Source: Hymenobacter sp. YC55
GTDB taxonomy: Bacteria; Bacteroidota; Bacteroidia; Cytophagales; Hymenobacteraceae
Direction of reading: 5' to 3'
Length of the DNA stretch: 64,000 bases
Assembly: GCF_029433095.1 (NCBI RefSeq)
Contig: NZ_JARNTX010000001.1
Location: 744,001-808,000 of the forward strand
The first letter of the stretch is position 1. The number at the start of each line of letters is the position of its first letter. The position numbers and the translations under genes are program-made. Below, one piece after another: positions 33,598-42,402 of this stretch. The notes under the pieces were generated by a model, which saw only the letters and a program-made list of their open reading frames with translations, was not told the DNA's origin and made no database searches.

Positions 33598-33663
33598 ATG
33601 CTGACCAATGCTGTAGCTGAGGCCGTAACTCGTCCGCTGGAGGGCTATAGCGCCGAGGCCTAA
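33598..33663 (+). CDS. Possible 21-residue open frame
   Basis: An ATG frame starting 12 bases after the aspartokinase stop encodes MLTNAVAEAVTRPLEGYSAEA and ends 51 bases before the glycosyltransferase. Composition is protein-like but no ribosome site or homologue is known, so it may be chance. Confidence 0.15.
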   Translation: MLTNAVAEAVTRPLEGYSAEA

Positions 33664-33714
33664 CTCTGTGTATCTTACGTTACCTCTCCAGAATCAGCCG
33701 TCCGTCCTGCGCCC

Positions 33715-35802
33715 GTGAAGCTTTCTGTCGTCATTGTCAACTACAACGTCTGCTACTTCCTGGAGCAGGCGTTACTCTCGGTGCGGCGGGCAGCTGAAAA
33801 GCTGGAACAGCCGGTCGAGGTGTTCGTGGTAGACAACAATTCGGTGGATGGCTCCGTGGCTATGGTGCGGACCCGGTTTCCGGAAATTATCCTGATTGAG
33901 AACAAAGACAATCCTGGGTTTTCCGTAGCCAACAATCAGGCGCTGCGCGAAGCGCAAGGCGAGTACGTCTTGCTTCTCAATCCCGATACGGTGGTAGAGG
34001 AAGACACCTTCCGGGCGTGCTGCGCGTTCATGGACGACCACCCCAATGCGGGCGGGTTAGGCGTGAAAATGCTGGATGGGCAAGGTAAATTTCTGCCGGA
34101 AAGCAAGCGAGGCTTGCCCACACCCTGGGTGGCGTTCTACAAAATCTTCGGGCTAGCCAAGCTGTTTCCGAAGTCGCGGCAGTTTGGGCGCTACCACCTC
34201 GGGTTTCTCGACAAAGACCAGACCCACGAGGTAGAGGTGCTCAGCGGTGCCTTCATGATGATGCGCCACGCCACGCTAGAGCAGATAGGCTTGCTCGACG
34301 AGGACTACTTCATGTACGGCGAGGACATTGACCTCTCGTACCGCATCACGCAGGGAGGATGGAAGAATTACTACTTCCCCCACACCCGCATCATTCACTA
34401 CAAGGGCGAAAGCACCAAGCGCACGAGCGTCAACTATGTGTTCGTGTTTTACCGGGCCATGGTGATTTTTGCCCGCAAGCACTTTGCGCCCAAGCAGGCG
34501 GGCATGTTCTCGCTGCTCATCAACGCGGCCATCTGGTTGCGGGCGGGCATGGCAGTGGCCGAGCGCTTCATAACCCGGGCTGCCCCCGTGCTGCTCGATG
34601 CTGGCTTGATTTACATAGGGCTTTCGTTTTTGAAAACGTACTGGGAGCAGAACCACAAATTTGTGCGGACGCCCTACCCAGCGCAGTTTATGTTGGTGGC
34701 GGTGCCGGCCTACATTGTGGTCTGGCTTACCTCGGCTTACTTCAGCGGCGCCTACGACCAACCCAGCAAAACCTCACGCATTGCCCGCGGCATTTTCTTG
34801 GGCACGGTCCTGATTTCGGCTATCAGCAACTTCTTTGATGCGTGGCGCTTCTCGAAAGCACTCATTGTGCTGGGCGGCGTGTGGGCCGTTGCGGCGCTGC
34901 TAATCAGAATGATGGCAACGCACTTTTTGCGCTACCACGACCTGCGCTTGAATGACCGGCGTCAGAAAAACGTAGCCATTGTCGGTTCGTCGATAGAAAG
35001 CTTGCGGGTGCGCCGGTTGCTGGAGCACTCGGGCGTGCAGGCCCGTCTTATTGGCTACATAAGCCCTGATGCCGGCCCCGATATAGTGGTGCGCGAAAGT
35101 GGCCTGCTTGCTGCCGCTGTGGTGCCCATGAGAGGAGGAGCTTCCAGGCTGGAAACGGCCGTCATGGCTGCTGTGGCGGAAGCTCCTGCGGCAGTAGCCG
35201 CCCCACTTCCGCCCGACGACCAACTCGGCGAGGTGCGGCAACTAGCGGAAATCATTCGCATTTATGCCTTGGATGAGTTGATTTTCTGTGGTAAAGACTT
35301 ATCAGCCAGTCAGATTATCGGCTTGATGGTGAGCTTGCCGCAACACCCACCCGTGGCCTACAAAATATTGCCGCAGGACAGCCAGTACATTATTGGCAGT
35401 TCGTCTAAAGACGCGCCCGGCGACTATTACGCTCTTGATATCACGCTCAATCTGTTTCGGCCACAGCAGGTGCGCAACAAGCGGATGTTGGATATCCTGG
35501 CGAGCTTGCTGTTACTTTTGGCGGCACCTCTATTGCTTGGGCTTCAATTCAACAAGGGTGGGTTTGTTCGCAACTGCCTGCGCGTATTAACAGGCACGCG
35601 TACCTGGGTGGGTATGTTGCACGCAGCAGCGCCTGGCCGTTTGGCTCGCGCCATACTTTCTCCGGCTGATGTTGCGCAGTCCGCTACTCCGCTTACCGAG
35701 GCCACCCGTCGCCGGTTGGAACTGCTCTACGCCAAGGATTACGAGCCTAGTACCGATGTCAGCATTCTGTTCCGCCGATTCAGGTGGTTGGGAACCGAAT
35801 AG
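33715..35802 (+). CDS. Glycosyltransferase fused to a degenerate sugar-phosphate-transferase module
   Basis: A 695-residue inner-membrane protein. Residues 1-240 are a GT-A family 2 glycosyltransferase: SVVIVNYNVCYFLEQAL, VDNNSVDGSV, LLLNPDTVVEE (the DxD-like site) and YGEDIDLSYRI near 200. Four or five membrane helices follow (about 255-400). Next is a Rossmann-like nucleotide or CoA-binding segment (KNVAIVGSSIESLRVRRLLE, near 420) and then a C-terminal part resembling a bacterial sugar transferase (NKRMLDILASLLLLLAAPLLL, TGTRTWVGM, LLYAKDYEPSTDVSILFRRFR). The catalytic middle of the latter is missing. It probably adds a sugar to a lipid-linked or surface glycan. The start is a GTG at 33715. 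It sits near the heptose kinase gene. Confidence 0.88.
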   Translation: MKLSVVIVNYNVCYFLEQALLSVRRAAEKLEQPVEVFVVDNNSVDGSVAMVRTRFPEIILIENKDNPGFSVANNQALREAQGEYVLLLNPDTVVEEDTFRACCAFMDDHPNAGGLGVKMLDGQGKFLPESKRGLPTPWVAFYKIFGLAKLFPKSRQFGRYHLGFLDKDQTHEVEVLSGAFMMMRHATLEQIGLLDEDYFMYGEDIDLSYRITQGGWKNYYFPHTRIIHYKGESTKRTSVNYVFVFYRAMVIFARKHFAPKQAGMFSLLINAAIWLRAGMAVAERFITRAAPVLLDAGLIYIGLSFLKTYWEQNHKFVRTPYPAQFMLVAVPAYIVVWLTSAYFSGAYDQPSKTSRIARGIFLGTVLISAISNFFDAWRFSKALIVLGGVWAVAALLIRMMATHFLRYHDLRLNDRRQKNVAIVGSSIESLRVRRLLEHSGVQARLIGYISPDAGPDIVVRESGLLAAAVVPMRGGASRLETAVMAAVAEAPAAVAAPLPPDDQLGEVRQLAEIIRIYALDELIFCGKDLSASQIIGLMVSLPQHPPVAYKILPQDSQYIIGSSSKDAPGDYYALDITLNLFRPQQVRNKRMLDILASLLLLLAAPLLLGLQFNKGGFVRNCLRVLTGTRTWVGMLHAAAPGRLARAILSPADVAQSATPLTEATRRRLELLYAKDYEPSTDVSILFRRFRWLGTE

Positions 35803-36254
35803 GGGAGAGGCTCTACTAGGACTAGTCAAACCAATTCAGTACGTAACCGGTGTTTGACGCCGTTGTAGTCGTAGCTCCATTCTTATAGGAAAAGGTCATG
35901 GGAAGCGGCTAAAGAACCCGTTAGAAATAATTATTCTTTGGAAATAGAGAAGCAGAAATGACCAGGTGAAGTACCCTGGTTCAAGTAGGTAAGAGAGTTA
36001 AAGCTTCAGCTGTTCTGAGGCACTAAAGGCCTTTTTCAGTGCCTTTGATGGCTTATTCTTTGGAAAAAGCTTGCAAGTCAATAAGGTTTCTACTGGTGCT
36101 GCTGGGAAGAGCGAAACCCAAGAACAGGCTTGTTTGGCTTATATAGAAGGCGAATAGAAAGAGTTTAGCTTGTGTAGCAAGCCACTTAGTAGCGCTGGTT
36201 AATTTACCCCAGACTCATTACATTCGCTCGCTTCACCAATTCGTCTTTGTAGTT
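35803..36254. other. 452-base intergenic region
   Basis: No gene is seen. A weak hairpin (36018-36024 with 36038-36044, followed by TT) could terminate the glycosyltransferase transcript. The 14-base sequence TTATTCTTTGGAAA occurs twice, at 35931-35944 and 36053-36066. The region is AT-richer than its neighbours and may be remnant sequence. Confidence 0.5.
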
Positions 36255-37484
36255 ATGTCTCAAGCTGTCACGCTCGCTCAGTCGCCTACGTCCATGCTAT
36301 CCGACCGGATATTAGCCATGGAGGAATCACAGACCATTGCCATGGTCAAAAAGGGCCGAGAACTGAGCGCACAAGGTATTGATGTTATCAATCTGGGCTT
36401 CGGCGAGCCGGATTTCCAGACGCCGCAATACATCAAAGATGCCGCCAAAGCCGCCCTCGACGAAGGCTACACGTTCTATACGCCCGTCCCCGGCTACCCC
36501 GATCTGCGCAAGGCTATCTGCGAAAAGCTGAAGCGCGACAACAACCTCGAGTACAAAAACGAAAATATTGTTGTTAGCACCGGCGCCAAGCAGTCGTTGG
36601 CTAACGTGGTATTAAGCTTAGTAAACCCCGGCGACGAGGTTATTGTGTTTGCGCCGTATTGGGTGAGCTATACTGAGATAGTAAAGCTCGCCGAAGGAGT
36701 TACCGTAGAGCTAGTAGGCTCCATCGAAGACGACTTCAAGGCCACGGCCGCTCAGCTAGAAGCGGCCATTACGCCTCGTACCAAGCTCATCATGTACTCT
36801 TCGCCCTGCAACCCGACCGGTGCGGTGTTTACGCGGGAAGAAATGGCTGCTATTGCCGACGTAGTAGCCCGCAACCCGCACGTGTACGTGCTGGCCGATG
36901 AGATTTACGAGTACATCAACTTCGTGGGGGAACACGTGAGCCTTGCGCAATTCGACGAAATTAAGGACCGGGTTATTACGGTCAACGGCTTCTCGAAAGG
37001 CTACGCCATGACGGGCTGGCGCGTGGGCTACATTGCGGCCAGCGTAGAAATTGCGTGCGCCTGCGAAAAAATCCAGAGCCAGATTACCTCTGGTACATGT
37101 TCTATTGCGCAGCGGGCGGCCATTGTAGCGCTACAAGGAGGCCGGGCCACCGCGGACGAAATGGCTCAAGCCTACCACCGCCGCCGTGACTTAGTGCTGG
37201 ATTTGGTGAAAGATATTCCGGGCCTCCGCACGCCTACCCCAAGCGGCGCCTTCTATATCTTCCCGGACGTGAGCGGCTATTTCGGCAAAACAACCCCCGA
37301 TGGCCAAACCATAGAAAACGCCTACGACCTCGCCTTGTTTATCCTGCGCGATGCGCACGTAGCTTCCGTAGATGGTCGGGCATTTGGGGCACCCAACTGC
37401 ATCCGGTTTAGCACCGCGGCTGCCGATGAGAAGTTGCGCGAAGCCTTTGCTCGTATCAAAAAGAGCTTGGCAACGCTAGTATAG
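36255..37484 (+). CDS. PLP-dependent aminotransferase (aspartate/prephenate type)
   Basis: A 409-residue fold-type I aminotransferase of the AspC subgroup Ib. Motifs include INLGFGEPDFQTPQYIKDAA near residue 45, the aspartate in VLADEIYEYI near 215 that holds the cofactor ring nitrogen, and the Schiff-base lysine in NGFSKGYAMTGWRVGY near 250. It should move amino groups between aspartate or an aromatic precursor and 2-oxoglutarate. The neighbouring aspartokinase uses the same amino acid, but no operon is shown: a 452-base gap and a terminator-like hairpin separate it from upstream genes. Prephenate specificity is possible but unresolved. Confidence 0.93.
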   Translation: MSQAVTLAQSPTSMLSDRILAMEESQTIAMVKKGRELSAQGIDVINLGFGEPDFQTPQYIKDAAKAALDEGYTFYTPVPGYPDLRKAICEKLKRDNNLEYKNENIVVSTGAKQSLANVVLSLVNPGDEVIVFAPYWVSYTEIVKLAEGVTVELVGSIEDDFKATAAQLEAAITPRTKLIMYSSPCNPTGAVFTREEMAAIADVVARNPHVYVLADEIYEYINFVGEHVSLAQFDEIKDRVITVNGFSKGYAMTGWRVGYIAASVEIACACEKIQSQITSGTCSIAQRAAIVALQGGRATADEMAQAYHRRRDLVLDLVKDIPGLRTPTPSGAFYIFPDVSGYFGKTTPDGQTIENAYDLALFILRDAHVASVDGRAFGAPNCIRFSTAAADEKLREAFARIKKSLATLV

Positions 37485-37526
37485 GCCGCCACTAGCTTGG
37501 CTAGTAGGTTAATAACCTCACTTGGA

Positions 37527-37575
37527 CATGGTCCTACGAGCCCGCTTAGGGAATTCGTAGGACCATGTACCTTTG
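37527..37575 (+). promoter_or_regulatory. 13-bp inverted repeat joined to a -7 element before the heptose kinase gene
   Basis: The arms 37527-37539 (CATGGTCCTACGA) and 37555-37567 are exact reverse complements with a 15-base loop. The second arm is directly followed by TACCTTTG (37568-37575), a perfect -7 element, 22 bases before the kinase start. No T-run follows, so an operator is as likely as a terminator for the upstream aminotransferase gene. Confidence 0.55.
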
Positions 37576-37597
37576 CAGCCTTACTTAAACTGCCAGA

Positions 37598-38620
37598 ATG
37601 CCCTTGCCTGCTGCACCCACCACGCTTCCCGAACTTTTCAACGCATTCAATCAGCTCACGGTGCTTGTAGTGGGCGACGTCATGATGGATGCGTATGTGT
37701 GGGGCAAAGCCACTCGTCTCTCACCCGAAGCGCCGGTACCCGTAGTCAACGTGAGCCGCACCGAGCAGCGGTTGGGCGGAGCTGCCAACGTAGCCTTGAA
37801 TGTGCAGGCGCTCGGCGCGACGCCGCTGTTGTGCGCTGTGATAGGAGAGGACCAAGGCGGCGACCAATTGCTGGAACTGCTGCGTACCACGGGCCTTTCG
37901 GCCGAAGGCATTGTGCGCAGTGCGTACCGGCCCACCACCGTGAAACAACGCATCCTGGCCGCCGGTCAGCACCTGCTGCGCATCGATTCGGAGGTGGAAA
38001 CCGACCTTAATCAAGAGGAAGGTGCGCAGCTAACGGCCCGCTACGAGGCGTTACTGTCGCGCGTGGATGTCGTGATATTCGAAGATTACGATAAGGGCGT
38101 ACTCACCGAGGCGAGTATTCACTATTTCATTGACTTGGCCCGGCAGCGCGGCATTCCAACCGTGGTTGACCCCAAGAAAAAGAACTTCCTGGCATACCAG
38201 CACTGCACGCTGTTCAAGCCCAACCTGAAAGAGTTACGCGAAGGTCTCAAGCTGGAATTTAGCGACACCGATGCCGAGCGCCCACAATTCGAGGCAGCGG
38301 TAACTCGCTTACGCCAGTTGCTTACCCCAGAAATTGTGCTCGTTACGTTGTCTGAACGCGGAGTATTCGTGGAAAATGGACACGAGCAGCGCACTTACCT
38401 GTCTGCCCATCTGCGCACCATATCCGACGTGTCGGGAGCCGGCGATACCGTCATCAGCATTGCTGCACTGTGCGTGGCGCTAAAGCTGCCGGCTGCCGTT
38501 ACGGCGGCGCTAGCCAACCTAGGCGGTGGCTTGGTTTGCGAGCAGGTAGGCGTGGTGCCAATCGAGAAACAGTTGCTGTTGAAAGAAGCGCAGGAAGTCG
38601 GATTGCAGCTTTTAGCATAA
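37598..38620 (+). CDS. rfaE1: D-glycero-beta-D-manno-heptose-7-phosphate kinase (RfaE domain I)
   Basis: A 340-residue PfkB-family sugar kinase that makes heptose 1,7-bisphosphate in the ADP-heptose route to LPS core. It begins the kinase core with VLVVGDVMMDAYVWGKATRLSPEAPVPVVNV near residue 25, typical of the family, and ends it with the ATP/Mg motif DVSGAGDTVISIAALC near 280. It also holds FEDYDKGVLT and VDPKKKNF. The nucleotidyltransferase domain II of bifunctional HldE is absent, so a separate gene must supply that step. The gene is preceded by an inverted repeat and promoter element and is probably transcribed alone. Confidence 0.9.
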   Translation: MPLPAAPTTLPELFNAFNQLTVLVVGDVMMDAYVWGKATRLSPEAPVPVVNVSRTEQRLGGAANVALNVQALGATPLLCAVIGEDQGGDQLLELLRTTGLSAEGIVRSAYRPTTVKQRILAAGQHLLRIDSEVETDLNQEEGAQLTARYEALLSRVDVVIFEDYDKGVLTEASIHYFIDLARQRGIPTVVDPKKKNFLAYQHCTLFKPNLKELREGLKLEFSDTDAERPQFEAAVTRLRQLLTPEIVLVTLSERGVFVENGHEQRTYLSAHLRTISDVSGAGDTVISIAALCVALKLPAAVTAALANLGGGLVCEQVGVVPIEKQLLLKEAQEVGLQLLA

Positions 38621-38675
38621 GCAAACAGGCTCCCCAAACGCTAATTTGCTTAACTAATTGATTGCTGCCTAATGG

Positions 38676-39929
38676 TTACCGCATAAGCTCAGCTTTTAGC
38701 CAGCGGCAGGTTTCTTCACCCGTTTCCTGGGCAACTATATCCAGAAAGGCGTCGGTAGTGGCTGTTTTCTGAGCGGCGGTCTTGGCCAGAACTGCGAAGA
38801 ACTTCTCGTCGCCCACCCGCTGGTGCAAGGTTGCTAATACAACGGAGCCCTTATCGTAGATTACGCGGCGGTACGTGGCATAATTGTATTTGGTCTTATC
38901 AAACCCGATGATGGCCGGCGCGCCCGTTGCTGATTTGATCTTGGCATTCAGCAGTTGCCGATAAGATGCTGTATCACCTACGCACCGCAGGTACAGAAAG
39001 CTTGAATACGTGGCAAAAGCCTCGTTTAGCCAGTCGTTGTAGTCACTATAAGCACCGTAGCCCCACCACTTATGACTGATTTCGTGCGCTAAGATTGTTC
39101 GGTATTCCAATTGCTGAACATCAAAATCTGCATATGTGATTACCGTCGCATTATCTAGCATAGCAAAGGCATCCCGGTCGGTGCCAGGCAGGAAAATGCT
39201 GAAGCGCTTTATGGCATCCTGGCGCCCGATAGACTGATTATAGAAAGCAATAATTCGTTCAGATTCGCCTAACAGCAAGGAATCTAGCTTGAGCAGCGGA
39301 CTACCTGCTTTATATATCGCAACCGATGGTACTGCCGAAGTAGATGCAAGTCGGTAAAATCGTTTGGCAACCAGAGCGGTAAGCTCGATGGCACAAGTAG
39401 CGCCTTGAAAGCGATACTGCTCAGCGCGCTTTCGGGTCGGTGGTGAAGTACTGATTACCGAGTATGCTTTAGGTGCCTCCACATCCAACGTATAATCGAC
39501 CACTTCATATTCTTTATAGGGCAACAGAGGCATCCAATTGGTGTGCCCACTAAGCTCCAATACTTCGTTGGTGGCGTATTTCGCTGGTAGAGTACCTTCA
39601 TAGGTTACGGTAATTTCTTTCGCTCGCCGATCCTGAATGGCATAACTTAGATTGATGCCTTGTAGCGTATCCTGAAAAACTGGATATAGATACCGCTCTA
39701 TGCGCTGTTGTTTAACTCGTGGGCTTTCTACCGAAATGATTTTGTATTGCTTATTGAGGTTGAGCAGTACTTCAGCGGGCGCAGTCTCAGCAGGTAGAGT
39801 CAGCGTGTAGCGGCACCAGAACTTCTTTGTTTCGGGCTGCACCCGAAGCAGCACACGCACTTGATTTCGAGCCTCGCTCTGGACAACACACAACCCAACA
39901 AGCAAGAGCAGTAGTAGAAAACGTTTCAT
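38676..39929 (-). CDS. M1-family metallopeptidase-like protein
   Basis: A 417-residue exported protein with a signal peptide (MKRFLLLLLLVGLCVVQSEA), so it is periplasmic or surface-located. The zinc motif HEISHKWWGYGAYSDYNDWLNEAFATYSSFLY near residue 280 gives HExxH with the third ligand in the NEAF helix. That is the arrangement of M1 aminopeptidases. The usual GAMEN exopeptidase loop is not evident; AMLDNATVITYADFD occupies its place. The protein is also shorter than typical M1 enzymes, lacking the large C-terminal helical domain. Its coding sequence looks AT-richer than its neighbours, which could reflect transfer. Substrate is unknown. Confidence 0.8.
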   Translation of the reverse strand: MKRFLLLLLLVGLCVVQSEARNQVRVLLRVQPETKKFWCRYTLTLPAETAPAEVLLNLNKQYKIISVESPRVKQQRIERYLYPVFQDTLQGINLSYAIQDRRAKEITVTYEGTLPAKYATNEVLELSGHTNWMPLLPYKEYEVVDYTLDVEAPKAYSVISTSPPTRKRAEQYRFQGATCAIELTALVAKRFYRLASTSAVPSVAIYKAGSPLLKLDSLLLGESERIIAFYNQSIGRQDAIKRFSIFLPGTDRDAFAMLDNATVITYADFDVQQLEYRTILAHEISHKWWGYGAYSDYNDWLNEAFATYSSFLYLRCVGDTASYRQLLNAKIKSATGAPAIIGFDKTKYNYATYRRVIYDKGSVVLATLHQRVGDEKFFAVLAKTAAQKTATTDAFLDIVAQETGEETCRWLKAELMR

Positions 39930-39957
39930 CTAACAATGTTATAAAGCAAGCAAATAC

Positions 39958-40221
39958 CTAATGTGGCACTGCCACCCGTACGGAGTCTACCCCAAACCAG
40001 GTAGCCAGCCGCGTGTTTACCCCAAATCCATACACGGTAGACAAGTCGTCGGGAGGCAGAAAGGTGAGACGGTTGGTAAGCGGTGGCAGCGGCGGGACTT
40101 GAAGAGGAACGTGGGGCGTGCGGCTAGCTTGGCGAAGAGCCCCAAAACGGTAGTTCCACTGACGCGCATACTCTGGCGCATCGTATAGCAGGTCGAGGTA
40201 GGCGCGGGCACTGGACAGCAC
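39958..40221 (-). pseudogene. Possible gene remnant
   Basis: A GTG-started frame of 87 codons lies in a 411-base gap between the M1-like gene and hemE. Its sequence looks protein-like (SARAYLDLLYDAPEYARQWN, then LSTVYGFGVNTRLATWFGVD) and ends in a stop at 39958. There is a stop immediately before the GTG, and no signal peptide or known domain. It could be the tail of a lost larger gene or a short real gene. The 16S/23S or mobile-element explanations do not fit. Confidence 0.35.
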
Positions 40222-40272
40222 CTATCAAGCGGATCAGACGGGAATACGGCATATCAGATACAGGATAAATAA

Positions 40273-40302
40273 AACGCAGCCCACTTTGTAATGGGCTGCG
40301 TT
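40273..40302 (-). terminator. Terminator of hemE
   Basis: Perfect 11-bp stem AACGCAGCCCA (40273-40283) with 40292-40302, followed on the minus strand by TTATTTATCC, 39 bases past the hemE stop. Confidence 0.8.
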
Positions 40303-40340
40303 GTTGGCAAACAAAGCTGAAGTCGCCAAGGCGTCGATAG

Positions 40341-41372
40341 TTAGCGCAGTTTCGGGCTGTACTCCTTCACTGTTTCGATAAATACCTTCACATTGTCGGG
40401 GTTGGTGTCGGGGTAAACGCCGTGGCCGAGGTTGGCAATGTGACGGTGCGGGCCGAACTGGTCGAGCATGGCAATAGTAGCGGCGCGCACTTGCTCGCGC
40501 GAGCCGTAGAGGGCGCAGGGGTCGAGGTTGCCTTGCAACGTTTTGTCGCCGACTAGTGGGCGAACGGCGCGGGCATCCTGGTTCCAGTCGAGGCCAATGG
40601 TACGGCAGGGGAGCTGCGCAAAATCTTCCACGGCCCAGAAAGCGCCTTTGGCAAATACCGTAACGGGCACCTCGGGAATGGCCCGGCAAATTTCAGCTAT
40701 GTAGCGCGTGCTGAACTCTTGATAGTGCGCGGGCGGCAGTATCCCGGCCCACGAGTCAAACACCTGCACGATGTTGGCACCCGCTTCTACTTGCGCTTTC
40801 AGGTAAGCAATGGTAGTAGCGGTAATTTTGGCGAGCAGTTCGTGCGCCAAGGCAGGCTCGGCATACAGCATCCGGCGCGCTTTACTGAAGGTTTTCGAGC
40901 CGTGCCCTTCCACCATGTAAGCCAGAATAGTCCAGGGAGCACCGGCAAAACCGATGAGCGGCACCCGTCCATTAAGGGCCCGCTTAGTGACGCGGATAGC
41001 TTCCAGCACGTAGCCAAGGTGCTCTTCCGGGTCGGCAACGCGCATGCGGGCTATATCTTGCGCGGTTTTGATGGTTTCGGGGAAAAGCGGGCCCCTGGCT
41101 TCTACCATTTCATAGGTGAGGCCCATGGCTTCGGGGACCACCAGAATATCGGAGAAGATGATGGCGGCATCTACATTCAGTGCGTCAACGGGCTGAATGG
41201 TTACTTCGGCGGCCAGAGCCGGCGTTTCTACCAACTCCTTGAAACCGCTGAGGCGGCCTCGCAGGGCACGGTATTCGGGTAGGATGCGACCCGCCTGGCG
41301 CATCAGCCACACGGGGGTACGTTCGGTTTCTTCGCCGCGGGCGGCACGGAGGAGAAGGTCGTTTTTGAGCAT
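40341..41372 (-). CDS. hemE: Uroporphyrinogen decarboxylase
   Basis: A 343-residue cytoplasmic haem-pathway enzyme that removes four carboxyl groups from uroporphyrinogen III to give coproporphyrinogen III. The family signatures [16 protein letters not shown] near residue 20 (the substrate-binding arginines) and [20 protein letters not shown] near 140 are intact, as is [16 protein letters not shown] near the C-terminus. Length is standard. ATG at 41372 (MLKNDLLL) is chosen because the 14 residues upstream are not conserved. It is followed by a strong terminator and seems to stand alone, with no other hem gene in the window. Confidence 0.96.
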   Translation of the reverse strand: MLKNDLLLRAARGEETERTPVWLMRQAGRILPEYRALRGRLSGFKELVETPALAAEVTIQPVDALNVDAAIIFSDILVVPEAMGLTYEMVEARGPLFPETIKTAQDIARMRVADPEEHLGYVLEAIRVTKRALNGRVPLIGFAGAPWTILAYMVEGHGSKTFSKARRMLYAEPALAHELLAKITATTIAYLKAQVEAGANIVQVFDSWAGILPPAHYQEFSTRYIAEICRAIPEVPVTVFAKGAFWAVEDFAQLPCRTIGLDWNQDARAVRPLVGDKTLQGNLDPCALYGSREQVRAATIAMLDQFGPHRHIANLGHGVYPDTNPDNVKVFIETVKEYSPKLR

Positions 41373-41570
41373 AAGAAGCGCAGTGGCAGAGAAATCGGGC
41401 GCAAGGTACCACACAATCCGGCAGCAAAAGTCCTCGGAGTACGTATTAGCGAGTAGCTACGGCCGAGCTCGTCAGAACAGCGTCGTAACTCCGAAATTAT
41501 CCTGGCAAGCAGACGTTAAACTAAGCAAGGCAATCTAAGCCTATACGCTACACCAAGCTAGCTGGCACTT

Positions 41571-42188
41571 TTACTCTTGAAACAGCGCCTTGATAGCTGT
41601 AGCTAAAAAGTTGACGCCGATAGCCAGCGTGATAAAACCCATAATGCGCGCCAAGGCTGCCATACCCGGCCGCCCCAGAAACCGAGTGAGCCGCAAAGAC
41701 GACATCAGAATGATGTAGGCGGCCAGTGCCACCAGCACAAATCCTAGCACAATCAGGCCCATATCGAGGTAGCTAAGCTTCTCGGTAAACAACCCGATGC
41801 ACACCGCCATCGAGCCGGGACCCGACAGCATGGGCATGGCCAGCGGCGTGAAAGAAATATCGTCTTTGTGCATGCTTTCTTCCAGCGTAGCCTCTGAAAC
41901 TTTCGAGCGGTTGCCGCCCGGCGTGAGCAGGTCAAAGGCAGAGCGCATGAGCAAGATGCCGCCCGCTATGCGCAGGTGGTGGATATTGATGCCAAAAAAG
42001 TTGAGCACGTACTGTCCCGCAAAAAACGATACCGACAATACCCCAATCATGTAGAAGCACGCCCGGAGGCCTACGTTGGCACGCTCGGTGGGCGTGTCTT
42101 CTTCCGTCAGCGTCAGAAACACGGGCATAGCCCCGAACGGATTGACGACCGAAAACAGGGTAGTGAAGGTGGCGAGTAGAATTTCCAT
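41571..42188 (-). CDS. MarC-family membrane protein
   Basis: A 205-residue inner-membrane protein with six predicted helices. Family hallmarks are TLFSVVNPFGAMPVFLTLTEE near the N-terminus and FTPLAMPMLSGPGSMAVCIG near residue 105. The acidic linker between (EATLEESMHKDDI) is cytoplasmic. MarC was once linked to multiple antibiotic resistance, but its real function is unknown. A full Bacteroidota promoter is visible upstream (42215-42244). Confidence 0.93.
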   Translation of the reverse strand: MEILLATFTTLFSVVNPFGAMPVFLTLTEEDTPTERANVGLRACFYMIGVLSVSFFAGQYVLNFFGINIHHLRIAGGILLMRSAFDLLTPGGNRSKVSEATLEESMHKDDISFTPLAMPMLSGPGSMAVCIGLFTEKLSYLDMGLIVLGFVLVALAAYIILMSSLRLTRFLGRPGMAALARIMGFITLAIGVNFLATAIKALFQE

Positions 42189-42214
42189 ACAGGAGAGGCC
42201 GGTGCGAAACTATG

Positions 42215-42244
42215 CAAAGGTACACGCCCGCGCAGAAGCAGCAA
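42215..42244 (-). promoter_or_regulatory. Promoter of the marC-type gene
   Basis: On the minus strand TTG (42242-42244), a 19-base spacer, and TACCTTTG (42215-42222) form a full Bacteroidota promoter. The start codon is at 42188, so the leader would be about 20 bases. Confidence 0.7.
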
Positions 42245-42402
42245 TTCAGGAAAATGTTATGTTTGGTAAGTCAACCGTAACGCTCCGTCAGCGTACAGAC
42301 GAGCATTTAGCAGCCGACCTTATATTACCGTGGCGTGGTACTTGCAAAGTGCTATTGCCACTGCTCTGTTCCTCGTTCCCACACACCTCTTATACCTCAC
42401 CC

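Noticed and set aside
35931..36066. Paired TTATTCTTTGGAAA as an operator
   Set aside because: The two 14-base copies are 122 bases apart in AT-rich sequence without symmetry, and neither sits at a visible promoter.
42076..42402. N-terminal extension of the EEP protein
   Set aside because: It would overlap the marC-type gene and its promoter, and its sequence is not protein-like. A start at 42403 or at 42259 fits better.
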